A DNA stretch of 15,849 bases from an uncultured Polaribacter sp. (GCA_937936695.1 CALHCK010000144.1:1-15849), one strand, 5' to 3'. Positions 6,151 to 14,891 are shown, counted from the stretch's first letter. Notes: generated from the letters alone by a model not told the origin. Numbers and translations are program-made.

Positions 6151-6202
6151 CAAAAAAATAAGCATAAAAAACAATTTTAAACGTTACACTAATAGTTTAT
6201 AT

Positions 6203-9200
6203 ATGCTTAAAAGAATTCTTTTTTTATTTTTTTTGTTGATTGGTTTTACTGTTCAATCTCAACATACATCCGAAGATTTTAGAGTAAAAAAAATCTTTGT
6301 AAAAAAAGACACGTTACAATTAGATTCTGTTGCTATTAATCCGCAAAAATTTAAAGTTTTTAATGCCTCTTTAAAAGAAATACCTAAAAGTAATTATACT
6401 GTAAATTTTAGCAAAGGGCTACTTATCATCAACCCAAAAAAATACAGTGAAATTATTGTAGAATATTTTAGGATACCCAACTTTATCACCAAAATATATA
6501 GTCCTTTTAACGATGATTTAATACTACCTAATAATGCTGTTAATGGTCAATTATACAGCTTAACAACCAACAAAAAAGAATCTGAAATAAAATTATTTGA
6601 TGGTTTACAAACAAAAGGATTTATAAGTAGAGGAATTACTTCGGGTAATAATCAAAATGCGGTTACTAACTCAGAATTAGATTTAGAAATATCAGGTAAA
6701 TTATCCGACAAAGTTACATTAAGAGCCAACATTTTTGACACCAATGTGCCAATACAACAAAATGGATATTCGCAAAACTTAACCGATTTTGATAGAATAT
6801 TTATTGAAATGTTTACCGATAATTGGAAGGTAAAAGCAGGAGACATTGCACTTACCAATAACGACAGTTATTTTTTACCTATCAGTAAACAAATATCAGG
6901 ACTGAGAGTGGCTGCAAATGTTAGCAAAAATTTAAAAGTTGCAGCAGCAGGAGCTATTGTTAGAGGTAAATTTAATCGTTTTAAAGTTACGGCTACAGAA
7001 GGCAATCAAGGGCCTTATAAATTGTTTGGCACTAACAATGAAGCATCTATTTTAATTATTGGTGGTAGTGATAAAGTGTATATAAATGGAGTGCCTATAA
7101 ACCGTGGTAAAGACAAAGATTACACTATAGATTACAACTTAGCAGAAATTACTTTTAACACAACATTCCCTGTTACCAATGATATGAGAATTACTGTTGA
7201 TTTTCAATATTCAGATAGAAATTTTACACGATTTCTTACTTATGAGGAGGTTAATTACAGTTCTGAAAAATTAAAAATTAGCGGATATTTTTATAGCGAA
7301 AATGATGCTAAAAATCAACCATTACAACAAAGTTTAAGTAATAATCAAAAAGAAATTTTAGCCAATGCTGGTAGTGATGAAACTTTGTTGTTTTCTGAAA
7401 GTGCATTCTTAGATACTTTTAATGAAAACAAAATACAGTATAAAAAGGTTATTGAAAATAATACCGAAATATTTGTTTTTTCTGATGACCCAAATGACAC
7501 TCTTTACGCTGTAACATTTACAAGTTTAGGTACTAATAACGGAGATTATAATATAGAAAGTAGTACTGCTATTGGTAATATTTTTGTGTATGTAGGAAAA
7601 AACAACGGTACTCATAGCCCAATTATTAGATTAATACCCCCTACTAAACAACAAACATTTGTTTTAAAATCTGACTATAACGCTACTAAAAAAACAAAAA
7701 TAAACTCAGAAATTGCTGTTAGTAACAACGATGTTAATTTATTTTCTACGCTAGACAATAACAACAATGTTGCTCTAGCTACCAAACTAAATTGGCAACA
7801 ATTACTAATAGATAAAAAGTGGCAGTTAAAAAGTACTATTTCTCATGAATTTGTTCAGCAAAATTTTAATACAGAAATGGGTTGGGAAAGCGTAGAATTT
7901 AATAGAGACTGGAATATTTTAACCAATGACGCTACTAAAAACTATTTTCAATCAGAATTAAAATTAGAAAACAATAACGATGTTGTTTTATATAGGTTTA
8001 ACAATTTAAGTTACCCAAATACTTTTAATGGTAGTAAACATGAGTTTCAGTCTAAAATCAACTTAAAAAAAACAGCTTTTTATCTTAATAGTAGTTTACT
8101 TGCAAACACGTCTACATTAGAAGATAATTCTTTTTTGATTGCCAACGCAAAAGTAGAGCATAATTTTAATAAAAAATGGTTAGGTGGTTTTGTTAGTTTA
8201 GAAACTAATAGCAGAAAAAACATTAACAGTAAAGAGTTTATAAATACAAGCCATAGATTTAATCATTACGAAACGTATTTTGGTATTGGAGACACCACAA
8301 AAGTGTTTACTAAAGTGGGGGTTAATTTTAGAAATAATGATAGTATTAGACAAAACACTTTTACAGAAATTAACAATAGAAAAACGTTTTATATAAACAG
8401 TAGTTTATTACAGAATAAGCAAACTAATCTTACTGTATTTGCAAATTACAGAGTTACTAAAAATAATTTTAAAGACAATGAAAAGTCTTTAAACTCAAAA
8501 ATAAATTTCAATCAATATTTATTTAAAAATACAGTAAACCTTAATACTTTATACGAATCTTCTTCTGGTAACATTGCACAACAAGAGTTTGTTTATATAC
8601 AAACAGAACCTGGTTTAGGGTTTTATACTTGGATTGATTATAATAATGATGGCATACAAGATTTTGATGAATTTGAAATAGCAGAGTTTAAAGACCAAGC
8701 AAATTACTTACGTTTACCAAAACCTAACATTCAATTTATACCTACTCAAAAAGTAAAACTAACACAATCTTTAACCTTAAATCCTAAAAGTTGGAACACA
8801 AAAAAAGGACTAAAAAAATGGGTTTCAAAACTATATAATCAGAGTTTCTTAAATATAGAAAATCAACAAAGAAGATCTGGAGACACTTTTAATTTTAATC
8901 CATTTAAATTTGATGACTTGCAATTAATTGGACTAAATTTTAATATTAGAAACACTTTATACTACAATAAAGATTTACAACATTATAGCATTGCATATAC
9001 CACTGGAAAAAGCAGAAATAAACAACAATTTTTTATTGGAAATCAAGAAAACGACATTAAAATTAATCAAGTAGATATTGCTCATAAATTTGCAAATTAT
9101 TGGTTGGTAGAATTTTCAGGGATTTCATCTAACAACAGTTTAAATACAGAAAACTTTAGCAATAGAAACTACTCGCTTAACACCTACGAATTTCAACCTA

Positions 9201-9577
9201 AAATAAGTTTTTTACAAAACGAAAATAACAGACTGACTACTTTTTATCATCTTAAAAACAAAGAAAATAAGTTAGAGGGTTTCGAGGTTTTAAAGCAACA
9301 GAAAATAGGTGTTGAATATTTTTACATCAACAATAAAAAAAATCAGATTTCTGCAAATGTAAATCTTTTTTTAAATGATTTTACAGGAGATGCAAATACT
9401 CCGGTAGCTTATCAGATGTTAGAAGGCTTACAACCCGGACAAAACTTTACATGGAACTTTTTATTCAATCAAAAATTAAACAACTTTCTACAGCTAAATT
9501 TAAATTATATAGGAAGAAAAAGCGAAGAATCTAGAGCTATTCATACAGGTAGTGTGCAATTAAAAGCTATTTTTTAA
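6203..9577 (+). CDS. SprA-related giant outer-membrane beta-barrel protein with EF-hand loop
   Basis: 1124 aa. Seen: an N-terminal signal peptide (KRILFLFFLLIGFTVQSQ, likely cleaved near residue 18-20), a short beta-rich N-terminal domain, then at about 140-215 a block with SRGITSGNNQNAVTNSEL, KLSDKVTLRANIFDTNVPIQ, TDFDRIFIEMF and KVKAGDIAL. This strongly recalls the repeated unit of SprA, the translocon barrel of the type IX secretion system. A second conserved block around 285-320 has GGSDKVYINGVPINRGKDKD and YTIDYNLAEITF. The remaining 700 residues are alternating strands rich in Asn, Tyr and Phe, ending SVQLKAIF with a terminal Phe, as expected of a large barrel. At 812-823 sits a perfect EF-hand-type calcium loop (DYNNDGIQDFDE). 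It is about half the length of SprA itself, so it is a relative and not the translocon. No clear promoter was found; it may be read from tatD-ogt. Ligand and function are unknown. Confidence 0.75.
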   Translation: MLKRILFLFFLLIGFTVQSQHTSEDFRVKKIFVKKDTLQLDSVAINPQKFKVFNASLKEIPKSNYTVNFSKGLLIINPKKYSEIIVEYFRIPNFITKIYSPFNDDLILPNNAVNGQLYSLTTNKKESEIKLFDGLQTKGFISRGITSGNNQNAVTNSELDLEISGKLSDKVTLRANIFDTNVPIQQNGYSQNLTDFDRIFIEMFTDNWKVKAGDIALTNNDSYFLPISKQISGLRVAANVSKNLKVAAAGAIVRGKFNRFKVTATEGNQGPYKLFGTNNEASILIIGGSDKVYINGVPINRGKDKDYTIDYNLAEITFNTTFPVTNDMRITVDFQYSDRNFTRFLTYEEVNYSSEKLKISGYFYSENDAKNQPLQQSLSNNQKEILANAGSDETLLFSESAFLDTFNENKIQYKKVIENNTEIFVFSDDPNDTLYAVTFTSLGTNNGDYNIESSTAIGNIFVYVGKNNGTHSPIIRLIPPTKQQTFVLKSDYNATKKTKINSEIAVSNNDVNLFSTLDNNNNVALATKLNWQQLLIDKKWQLKSTISHEFVQQNFNTEMGWESVEFNRDWNILTNDATKNYFQSELKLENNNDVVLYRFNNLSYPNTFNGSKHEFQSKINLKKTAFYLNSSLLANTSTLEDNSFLIANAKVEHNFNKKWLGGFVSLETNSRKNINSKEFINTSHRFNHYETYFGIGDTTKVFTKVGVNFRNNDSIRQNTFTEINNRKTFYINSSLLQNKQTNLTVFANYRVTKNNFKDNEKSLNSKINFNQYLFKNTVNLNTLYESSSGNIAQQEFVYIQTEPGLGFYTWIDYNNDGIQDFDEFEIAEFKDQANYLRLPKPNIQFIPTQKVKLTQSLTLNPKSWNTKKGLKKWVSKLYNQSFLNIENQQRRSGDTFNFNPFKFDDLQLIGLNFNIRNTLYYNKDLQHYSIAYTTGKSRNKQQFFIGNQENDIKINQVDIAHKFANYWLVEFSGISSNNSLNTENFSNRNYSLNTYEFQPKISFLQNENNRLTTFYHLKNKENKLEGFEVLKQQKIGVEYFYINNKKNQISANVNLFLNDFTGDANTPVAYQMLEGLQPGQNFTWNFLFNQKLNNFLQLNLNYIGRKSEESRAIHTGSVQLKAIF

Positions 9578-9578
9578 G

Positions 9579-9610
9579 TTGGTTAATGCTGCTAAATAAT
9601 TGTATTTTTG
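9579..9610 (+). promoter_or_regulatory. Promoter of the first small barrel gene
   Basis: TTG at 9579-9581, a 21-bp spacer, then TATTTTTG at 9603-9610. The ATG at 9621 follows 11 nt after the box. It begins two bases after the stop of the SprA-like gene. Confidence 0.65.
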
Positions 9611-9620
9611 TAAAAAAAGT

Positions 9621-10196
9621 ATGAAAAAAATTACCTTCCTAATACTTTTATGTATTGTTACAATAACTAAAGCACAAAAAAATAAAGAAGTATATCCGCA
9701 AGACCTTAATAAAAAACATGAACTAAAAATAAATGTTTTTAATTTAGTAGCGTTGTCATCTGTTAATGCTAGTTATGAAAGATTAATAAATAAAGATGCA
9801 TCTTTTGGTTTTGATGTTTTTTACAATACAAATAACAATTTTGATGACGATTTAAGAAAATATTCTTTAACATCTTACTATAGATGGTTTTTTTCTGAAA
9901 AATTTGCTACTAGAGGTTTTTTTGTTGAAGGCTTTGGAATGTTAAATACTCAAGAAGCTAAAGAATATAACAATTTTACTGATGACCTAGGGAATATTAC
10001 TAGTAACTCTACTATAAAAGAAAGAACAGATTTTGCTTTAGGAATTGCTGTTGGTGGTAAATTTGTAACAAAAAAGAATTTTGTAGCAGAAGTATTTATA
10101 GGGCTTGGTAGAAATTTATTTAATATAAAACCTGATGATTTTTTTGATACTAACCTTGTTTCTAGAGGCGGAATTTCTTTAGGTTATAGATTTTAA
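9621..10196 (+). CDS. DUF3575-like outer-membrane beta-barrel protein (copy 1)
   Basis: 191 aa. Seen: a signal peptide (MKKITFLILLCIVTITKAQ, cleaved after Ala/before Gln), then a small barrel with the family-type blocks ELKINVFNLVALSSVNASYE, SLTSYYRWFF, GFFVEGFGMLN, FALGIAVGGKFV and EVFIGLGRNL, ending GISLGYRF with a terminal aromatic residue. This matches the DUF3575 type of small Bacteroidota outer-membrane protein; function unknown. The start is the ATG at 9621; a longer in-frame TTG start at 9600 would overlap the promoter box and break the signal peptide. It is paralogous to the next gene: shared motifs are SYER, YYR.(F/Y)F, GEGF or VEGF, and IG.GRNL. It has its own promoter. Confidence 0.72.
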   Translation: MKKITFLILLCIVTITKAQKNKEVYPQDLNKKHELKINVFNLVALSSVNASYERLINKDASFGFDVFYNTNNNFDDDLRKYSLTSYYRWFFSEKFATRGFFVEGFGMLNTQEAKEYNNFTDDLGNITSNSTIKERTDFALGIAVGGKFVTKKNFVAEVFIGLGRNLFNIKPDDFFDTNLVSRGGISLGYRF

Positions 10197-10209
10197 AAAC
10201 TATAATTTG

Positions 10210-10217
10210 TATGTTTG
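10210..10217 (+). promoter_or_regulatory. Promoter -7 box for the second small barrel gene
   Basis: TATGTTTG matches TAnnTTTG, 19 nt before the ATG at 10237, in the 40-bp gap between the two paralogues. No exact TTG is seen 19-21 bp upstream. Confidence 0.5.
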
Positions 10218-10236
10218 CAAATATTATTTAAACATT

Positions 10237-10734
10237 ATGAAAAAATTACTTTTAGGATTTGGTCTTTTTGTAAGCTCTTTAGGCTTTGCACAACAAGAAA
10301 TTAAGTTAGATGTTGCAGATGCTTTAATTGTAAAAAGTGTTGAACTTTCTTATGAAAGATATTTTGCCAAAAACTCTTCTTTTGGTATTTCTACATTTTT
10401 TAATTTAGAAAAGCAAGACGTATCTTTTAGATACAACGAAAACGTGATGATAACTCCTTATTACCGTCATTATTTTACATCTAACAAAAATTGGAATATT
10501 TTTGGAGAAGGTTTTTTAGGTATTAACTCTGGTAAAAAAGAAGAAATAAAAGACTCTGGTGACTTTAACATAAATTACACAGATGCTGCATTGGGTATAG
10601 GTATAGGTACAAAATATGTAGCTAATGGTGGTTTAGTTATAGATTTACATGGTGGTATTGGTAGAAATTTATCTGGTACAGATTCTCCTACTGTAGTACC
10701 TAGATTAGGTTTAAATGTTGGTTGGAGATTTTAA
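10237..10734 (+). CDS. DUF3575-like outer-membrane beta-barrel protein (copy 2)
   Basis: 165 aa, a tandem paralogue of the preceding gene. Seen: a signal peptide (MKKLLLGFGLFVSSLGFAQ), then VELSYERYFAKNSSFGISTF, ITPYYRHYFT, NIFGEGFLGIN, AALGIGIGTKYV and DLHGGIGRNLSG, ending GLNVGWRF with a terminal Phe. It lacks the longer loops of copy 1 and has diverged well beyond simple recent duplication. The start is the ATG at 10237; an in-frame TTG start at 10207 would put the promoter box inside the coding region. Followed by a strong hairpin terminator shared with the convergent glycyl-tRNA synthetase gene. Function unknown; location in the outer membrane is inferred from sequence pattern. Confidence 0.72.
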   Translation: MKKLLLGFGLFVSSLGFAQQEIKLDVADALIVKSVELSYERYFAKNSSFGISTFFNLEKQDVSFRYNENVMITPYYRHYFTSNKNWNIFGEGFLGINSGKKEEIKDSGDFNINYTDAALGIGIGTKYVANGGLVIDLHGGIGRNLSGTDSPTVVPRLGLNVGWRF

Positions 10735-10750
10735 AAAATTACACATAAAT

Positions 10751-10782
10751 AAAAATCCGTTAGATAACTCTAACGGATTTTT
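10751..10782. terminator. Bidirectional terminator between barrel gene and glyQS
   Basis: Stem AAAAATCCGTTAGA / TCTAACGGATTTTT (10751-10764 with 10769-10782), loop TAAC, with A-tract on the left and T-tract on the right. It can therefore end transcription of both convergent genes. Confidence 0.93.
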
Positions 10783-10804
10783 TTATTTTATAAAGAAACT
10801 GAAA

Positions 10805-12346
10805 TTACATTTTTTGTAACCATGTTTTTATAGCTACCTCTGCATTAATAATTTCTTTTAATTCTGCAATAGCAACTCTTTTTTGCTCCATTGTGTCTCT
10901 ATGCCTTATTGTTACAGAATTGTCTTCTAAAGTATCATGATCTACAGTAATACAAAAAGGTGTTCCGGCAGCATCTTGTCTTCTATAACGTTTACCAACA
11001 GCATCCTTTTCATCATAAAAAACATTAAAATCCCATTTTAAGTCATCCATAATTTTACGTGCAACCTCTGGTAATCCGTCTTTTTTAACCAACGGTAATA
11101 CAGCTGCTTTAAAAGGAGCCAATACTGCAGGTAATTTTAACACAGTTCTTGTAGTTCCGTTATCTAATTCTTCTTCTTGTAAAGAGTTAGAAAAAACAGC
11201 TAAAAACATTCTATCTAAACCAATAGAAGTTTCTACTACATATGGCACATAACTTTTATTTTCTTCATGATCAAAATATTGTAATTTTTTACCCGAATAT
11301 TCTTCATGCGCTTTTAAATCAAAATCTGTTCTAGAGTGTATACCTTCTAACTCTTTAAACCCAAAAGGAAAATTAAACTCTATATCTGCTGCAGCATCTG
11401 CATAATGCGCTAATTTATCATGGTCATGAAAACGATAATTATTTGCTCCCATCCCTAGAGATAAATGCCATTTTAAACGTGTTTCTTTCCACTGATCGTA
11501 CCATAATTTTTGAGTTCCTGGTTTTACAAAAAATTGCATTTCCATTTGCTCAAACTCACGCATTCTAAAAATAAATTGTCTTGCTACAATTTCGTTTCTA
11601 AACGCTTTTCCTGTTTGGGCAATTCCAAAAGGTATTTTCATACGTCCAGTTTTTTGAACGTTTAAAAAGTTAACAAAAATTCCCTGAGCAGTTTCTGGTC
11701 TTAAATATACTTGTGTAGAGTTTTCTGCAGAAGCACCAATTTTAGTACCAAACATTAGATTAAACTGCTTTACCTCTGTCCAGTTTTTAGAACCAGATAC
11801 AGGACAATTAATTCCTAAATCTTCAATTAATTGTTTAAAACCAACTAAATCATTCTCTTCCTGAACTCTAGTTAATTCTACTGTAATATCATCTATTTGC
11901 TTTTGTCTACGTAAAACGTTTGTATTGGTAGCTCTAAACTCTGCTTCGTTAAAAGCGTCTCCAAAACGTTTCTTCGCTTTTTCAACATCCTTATTAATTT
12001 TTAAATTTATTTTTTCTCTAAATTCTTCAACTAATACATCTGCTCTATATCTTTTTTTAGAATCTTTATTATCTATTAAAGGGTCGTTAAAAGCATCTAC
12101 ATGACCAGAAGCTTTCCATGTAGTTGGGTGCATTAATATTGCGGCATCTATACCTACAATATTTTCGTGCATTTGTACCATTGCTTTCCACCAATAGTCT
12201 CTAATATTTTTCTTTAGCTCAACTCCATTTTGAGCATAATCATATACCGCACTTAAACCATCATAAATTTCAGAAGACTGAAATACATAACCATATTCTT
12301 TTGCGTGCGATAATACCTTTTTAAATTGATCTTCTTGTTTTGCCAT
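10805..12346 (-). CDS. glyQS: Glycyl-tRNA synthetase, single-chain class II type
   Basis: 513 aa, the normal length for the eukaryote-like alpha2 GlyRS of Bacteroidota. It charges tRNA-Gly with glycine in the cytoplasm; essential. Seen: an N-terminal catalytic core starting with EIYDGLSAVYDYAQNGVELK and MHPTTWKASGHVDAFNDPL (73-91), LRPETAQGIF (215-224), class II motif 2 at 249-273 (FRNE, then RQFIFRMREFEQMEMQFF), motif 3 (SIGLDRMFLAVF), and a C-terminal anticodon-binding domain (LAPFKAAVLPLVKK onward). The motifs are complete. The start ATG at 12346 is supported by a full promoter just upstream. Transcribed alone, it is divergent from comF and convergent with the barrel genes. Confidence 0.97.
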   Translation of the reverse strand: MAKQEDQFKKVLSHAKEYGYVFQSSEIYDGLSAVYDYAQNGVELKKNIRDYWWKAMVQMHENIVGIDAAILMHPTTWKASGHVDAFNDPLIDNKDSKKRYRADVLVEEFREKINLKINKDVEKAKKRFGDAFNEAEFRATNTNVLRRQKQIDDITVELTRVQEENDLVGFKQLIEDLGINCPVSGSKNWTEVKQFNLMFGTKIGASAENSTQVYLRPETAQGIFVNFLNVQKTGRMKIPFGIAQTGKAFRNEIVARQFIFRMREFEQMEMQFFVKPGTQKLWYDQWKETRLKWHLSLGMGANNYRFHDHDKLAHYADAAADIEFNFPFGFKELEGIHSRTDFDLKAHEEYSGKKLQYFDHEENKSYVPYVVETSIGLDRMFLAVFSNSLQEEELDNGTTRTVLKLPAVLAPFKAAVLPLVKKDGLPEVARKIMDDLKWDFNVFYDEKDAVGKRYRRQDAAGTPFCITVDHDTLEDNSVTIRHRDTMEQKRVAIAELKEIINAEVAIKTWLQKM

Positions 12347-12354
12347 AATGGTAG

Positions 12355-12384
12355 CAAATATACATGTTTACTTACTTTTTTCAA
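12355..12384 (-). promoter_or_regulatory. Promoter of glyQS
   Basis: On the minus strand: TTG (12384-12382), 19-bp spacer, TATATTTG (12362-12355). The ATG follows only 8 nt after the box, so the mRNA leader is very short. No T-box-like leader is present. Confidence 0.8.
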
Positions 12385-12436
12385 GTAAAAATAAATCAAC
12401 TTTTACAAAGATTTAGTTCTTAATTTTAAATCTTAT

Positions 12437-12444
12437 TAATTTTG
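12437..12444 (+). promoter_or_regulatory. Promoter -7 box for comF
   Basis: TAATTTTG matches TAnnTTTG, 28 nt before the comF ATG, in the divergent glyQS/comF gap. A clear TTG at -33 is missing (TTA-like). Confidence 0.5.
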
Positions 12445-12472
12445 TATCTTACCTTATAAATGCTTAAAAAAA

Positions 12473-13168
12473 ATGACTTTTATAACAGATTTATTAAGGC
12501 TCTTTTACCCAGAACTATGCATTAATTGTAATAACATACTTACGAATAATGAAAATTTGATTTGTACATTTTGCAGACACGATTTACCACTTACTCATTA
12601 TAAAAATTATTCTGATAATAAAGTTGCTAAAATTTTTAATGGTAGAGTTACTATTGAAAATGCACATGCGTTGCTTTTATTTAAAAAAGAAGGAATTACA
12701 AAAAAAATAATTCATCATTTAAAATACAAAGGCAATCAAAAAGTTGGCATGTTTTTTGGAAATTGGTTAGGATCTGTTTTAAAAAAAGATTCTGGTTTCA
12801 GTAAAATTGATTACATAATACCAGTGCCTATCCATAAAAACAAATTAAAAAAAAGAGGATATAATCAAGTATCTAAATTTGGACAACGTTTAAGTATTCA
12901 TTTTAAAAAAGAATTTTTAGAAAATTTATTGATAAGAGATTCTATGACTACAACACAAACTTTTAAGTCTCGTTTAGATAGATTTAAGAATACTGAAACT
13001 AAGTTTTCACTCAACAAATCTTTAAATACAGAAAAATATAAAAACAAACATTTTTTAGTAATAGATGATGTTGTAACCACAGGTGCTACTTTAGAAGCCT
13101 GTGCTAAAGAACTACAAAAAATTGAAGGAGCTAAAATTAGTATTTTAACAATAGCATATACTGAATAA
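12473..13168 (+). CDS. comF: ComF family phosphoribosyltransferase-like protein
   Basis: 231 aa. ComF proteins are needed for uptake or processing of transforming DNA in competent bacteria, and many are present in species where competence is unproven. Seen: an N-terminal zinc-ribbon with two CxxC pairs (Cys16/Cys19 in LCINCN and Cys31/Cys34 in CTFCR); the central conserved blocks HHLKYKGNQKVGMFFG and IIPVPIHKNKLKKRGYNQ; and the PRPP-binding loop VIDDVVTTGATLEAC (196-210). Length and layout are standard. The ATG at 12473 is preceded by an A-run. It is followed after 16 nt by the Ig-like lipoprotein gene with no terminator, so the two are probably one transcript, although no shared function is obvious. 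Confidence 0.92.
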   Translation: MTFITDLLRLFYPELCINCNNILTNNENLICTFCRHDLPLTHYKNYSDNKVAKIFNGRVTIENAHALLLFKKEGITKKIIHHLKYKGNQKVGMFFGNWLGSVLKKDSGFSKIDYIIPVPIHKNKLKKRGYNQVSKFGQRLSIHFKKEFLENLLIRDSMTTTQTFKSRLDRFKNTETKFSLNKSLNTEKYKNKHFLVIDDVVTTGATLEACAKELQKIEGAKISILTIAYTE

Positions 13169-13184
13169 AATTTATACTTTTAAT

Positions 13185-14834
13185 ATGAAAAATATATTGT
13201 TAATTTGTACAAAATTAACGTGTGTGAAAGTTTTTTATAATTATTTTTTTGTTTGTATTTCTATCTTACTTTTAACTAACTGCGCCAGAACAGGAAGTCC
13301 TAGTGGAGGCCCTAAAGATGAAGATGCACCGCTTTTTGTAACCTCTAACCCACCTTATGGTAGCACCAATTTTAATAAAAAAGAAATAAAGCTATCTTTT
13401 AATGAATTTATTACCTTAAAAGATGTTAGTAAACAACTTATTGTTTCTCCGCCTTTAAAAATACCATTATCAATAACCCCACAAGGGTCTGCAACAAAAT
13501 CATTAAAATTAAAAATTTTAGATACCCTAAAAGAAAACACTACCTATATTTTAAATTTTGGTAACGCAGTACAGGATAATAATGAAGGTAATAAAATAGA
13601 AGACTTTAAATACATTTTTTCTACTGGTAATTATATTGACTCATTGACATTAAAAGGAACTGTAAAAGATGCCTATTATGGTACATCAACTAAAAACGCA
13701 AATATTTTATTATACAAAATAGACAGTACTTTTAATGATTCTATCATTTTTAAAAAGAAACCTAATTATGTAACTACAACTAAAGACAGTATTAATTTTA
13801 AGTTTACAAACTTAAAAAAAGGGAAATATTTAATGATTTCTTTAGTAGAAAAAAGTAACGATTACCTTTTTAACCCTAGAACAGACAAAATAGGTATATA
13901 TAAAGACACTATTATTTTACCACAAGACAGTATTATAAAAAAGCCTTTAGCTTTTTTTAAAGAGCTTCCCGAATATAAATTTATAAGAGCCAAAGAAGTT
14001 TCTAAAGGGAAAATAGTATTTGGTTATCAAGGTTCTTTAGATAATTTTAATGTTAAACTATTATCTAAAATTCCTAAAGATTATTTAGCTATTTCTAAAT
14101 TTGAACCTAATAAAGATACACTTAATTACTGGTTTAAAAATATTGAAACAGACTCTTTAAATTTTATTGTTTCTAATGATATTTTTTTAGATACAGTTAC
14201 TGTAAAGCTTAGAAAGAAAAAAATAGATTCTCTTACTCTTTCAGCTTCTACTAGAGATATTCTACATTTAAAAGATACTTTTTTTGTAAACACTAATAAC
14301 CCGATTTTAAATATAGATAAAAGTAAACTCTCTTTAAGAATTAATGACTCTATTCCTTTAAACTTTGAAACAGCAATCTCTAAAACAAAAAATAGTATTG
14401 CTTTTATATTTCAGCAAAAACCCAAGCAAAATTATAAGCTATCTATGTTTCCTGAAGCCTTAGAAGATATTTTTGAGTGTAAAAATGATACGATTAATTA
14501 TAATTTTAAGACATTAGAAATAGAAGATTACGGAAAAATAACGTTAGATATTGTAAATAAAACTTCAGAAAACTTAATAATAGAATTGCTAGAAAAAGAT
14601 AAAATAATTGAAAGAAAATTTATTATTGACTCTAAAAATTTAATTTTTGATTTCTTAAAACCTAGCAAATATACTATTAGAGCAATCATCGATAGCAATA
14701 AAAATAAAAAATGGGATACAGGTAATTATCTAGAAAAAAGACTACCTGAGCAAATTATTTACTTTAAAAAAGACTTAGAATTAAGAGCAAATTATTATTT
14801 AAACGAAAAATTTATTGTTAATACTAAAAATTAA
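13185..14834 (+). CDS. Ig-like (Big_5/SbsA-type) domain lipoprotein
   Basis: 549 aa from the ATG at 13185. A lipobox LLTNC (Cys33) follows a hydrophobic segment (FFVCISILLL). After the Cys comes the flavobacterial motif SPSGGPKDEDAP, then an Ig-like Big_5 domain (about 45-140) with VTSNPPYGSTNF, KEIKLSFNEFI, LIVSPPL and NTTYILNFGNAVQDNNEGN. The rest is beta-rich with many Asp-Ser-Leu/Ile turns, ending in a small domain with the acidic loop DSNKNKKWDTGNY and a RANYYLNE strand. Probably a surface or periplasmic lipoprotein; binding partner unknown. The signal peptide is long from 13185; an in-frame GTG at 13224 would give a classic 19-residue signal peptide, so the start is uncertain. A 16-nt gap to comF suggests cotranscription. 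Confidence 0.85.
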   Translation: MKNILLICTKLTCVKVFYNYFFVCISILLLTNCARTGSPSGGPKDEDAPLFVTSNPPYGSTNFNKKEIKLSFNEFITLKDVSKQLIVSPPLKIPLSITPQGSATKSLKLKILDTLKENTTYILNFGNAVQDNNEGNKIEDFKYIFSTGNYIDSLTLKGTVKDAYYGTSTKNANILLYKIDSTFNDSIIFKKKPNYVTTTKDSINFKFTNLKKGKYLMISLVEKSNDYLFNPRTDKIGIYKDTIILPQDSIIKKPLAFFKELPEYKFIRAKEVSKGKIVFGYQGSLDNFNVKLLSKIPKDYLAISKFEPNKDTLNYWFKNIETDSLNFIVSNDIFLDTVTVKLRKKKIDSLTLSASTRDILHLKDTFFVNTNNPILNIDKSKLSLRINDSIPLNFETAISKTKNSIAFIFQQKPKQNYKLSMFPEALEDIFECKNDTINYNFKTLEIEDYGKITLDIVNKTSENLIIELLEKDKIIERKFIIDSKNLIFDFLKPSKYTIRAIIDSNKNKKWDTGNYLEKRLPEQIIYFKKDLELRANYYLNEKFIVNTKN

Positions 14835-14857
14835 TTTTTAGTATCATATATTTTATA

Positions 14858-14865
14858 TATATTTG
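14858..14865 (+). promoter_or_regulatory. Promoter -7 box for the THC0290_0291-like gene
   Basis: TATATTTG matches TAnnTTTG, 26 nt before the TTG start at 14892 in the 57-bp gap. No exact TTG occurs at the -33 position. Confidence 0.55.
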
Positions 14866-14891
14866 GACCACATACTTTAAGACCCCTAATC

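Noticed and set aside
6151..6202. Separate promoter or terminator between ogt and the SprA-like gene
   Set aside because: No TAnnTTTG match with suitable spacing and no hairpin with T-tract could be found, so cotranscription is left open.
6652..6858. 68-codon minus-strand frame inside the SprA-like gene
   Set aside because: Entirely antisense to conserved SprA-type blocks; no family features.
12347..12472. T-box riboswitch or other leader RNA upstream of glyQS
   Set aside because: The promoter box is only 8 nt from the start codon, leaving no leader long enough for a riboswitch, and T-boxes are not typical of Bacteroidota.
12898..13080. 60-codon minus-strand frame inside comF
   Set aside because: Antisense to the conserved PRPP-binding part of comF; no start context.
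13355..13540. 61-codon minus-strand frame inside the Ig-like lipoprotein gene
   Set aside because: Antisense to the Big_5 domain; composition explained by the opposite strand.
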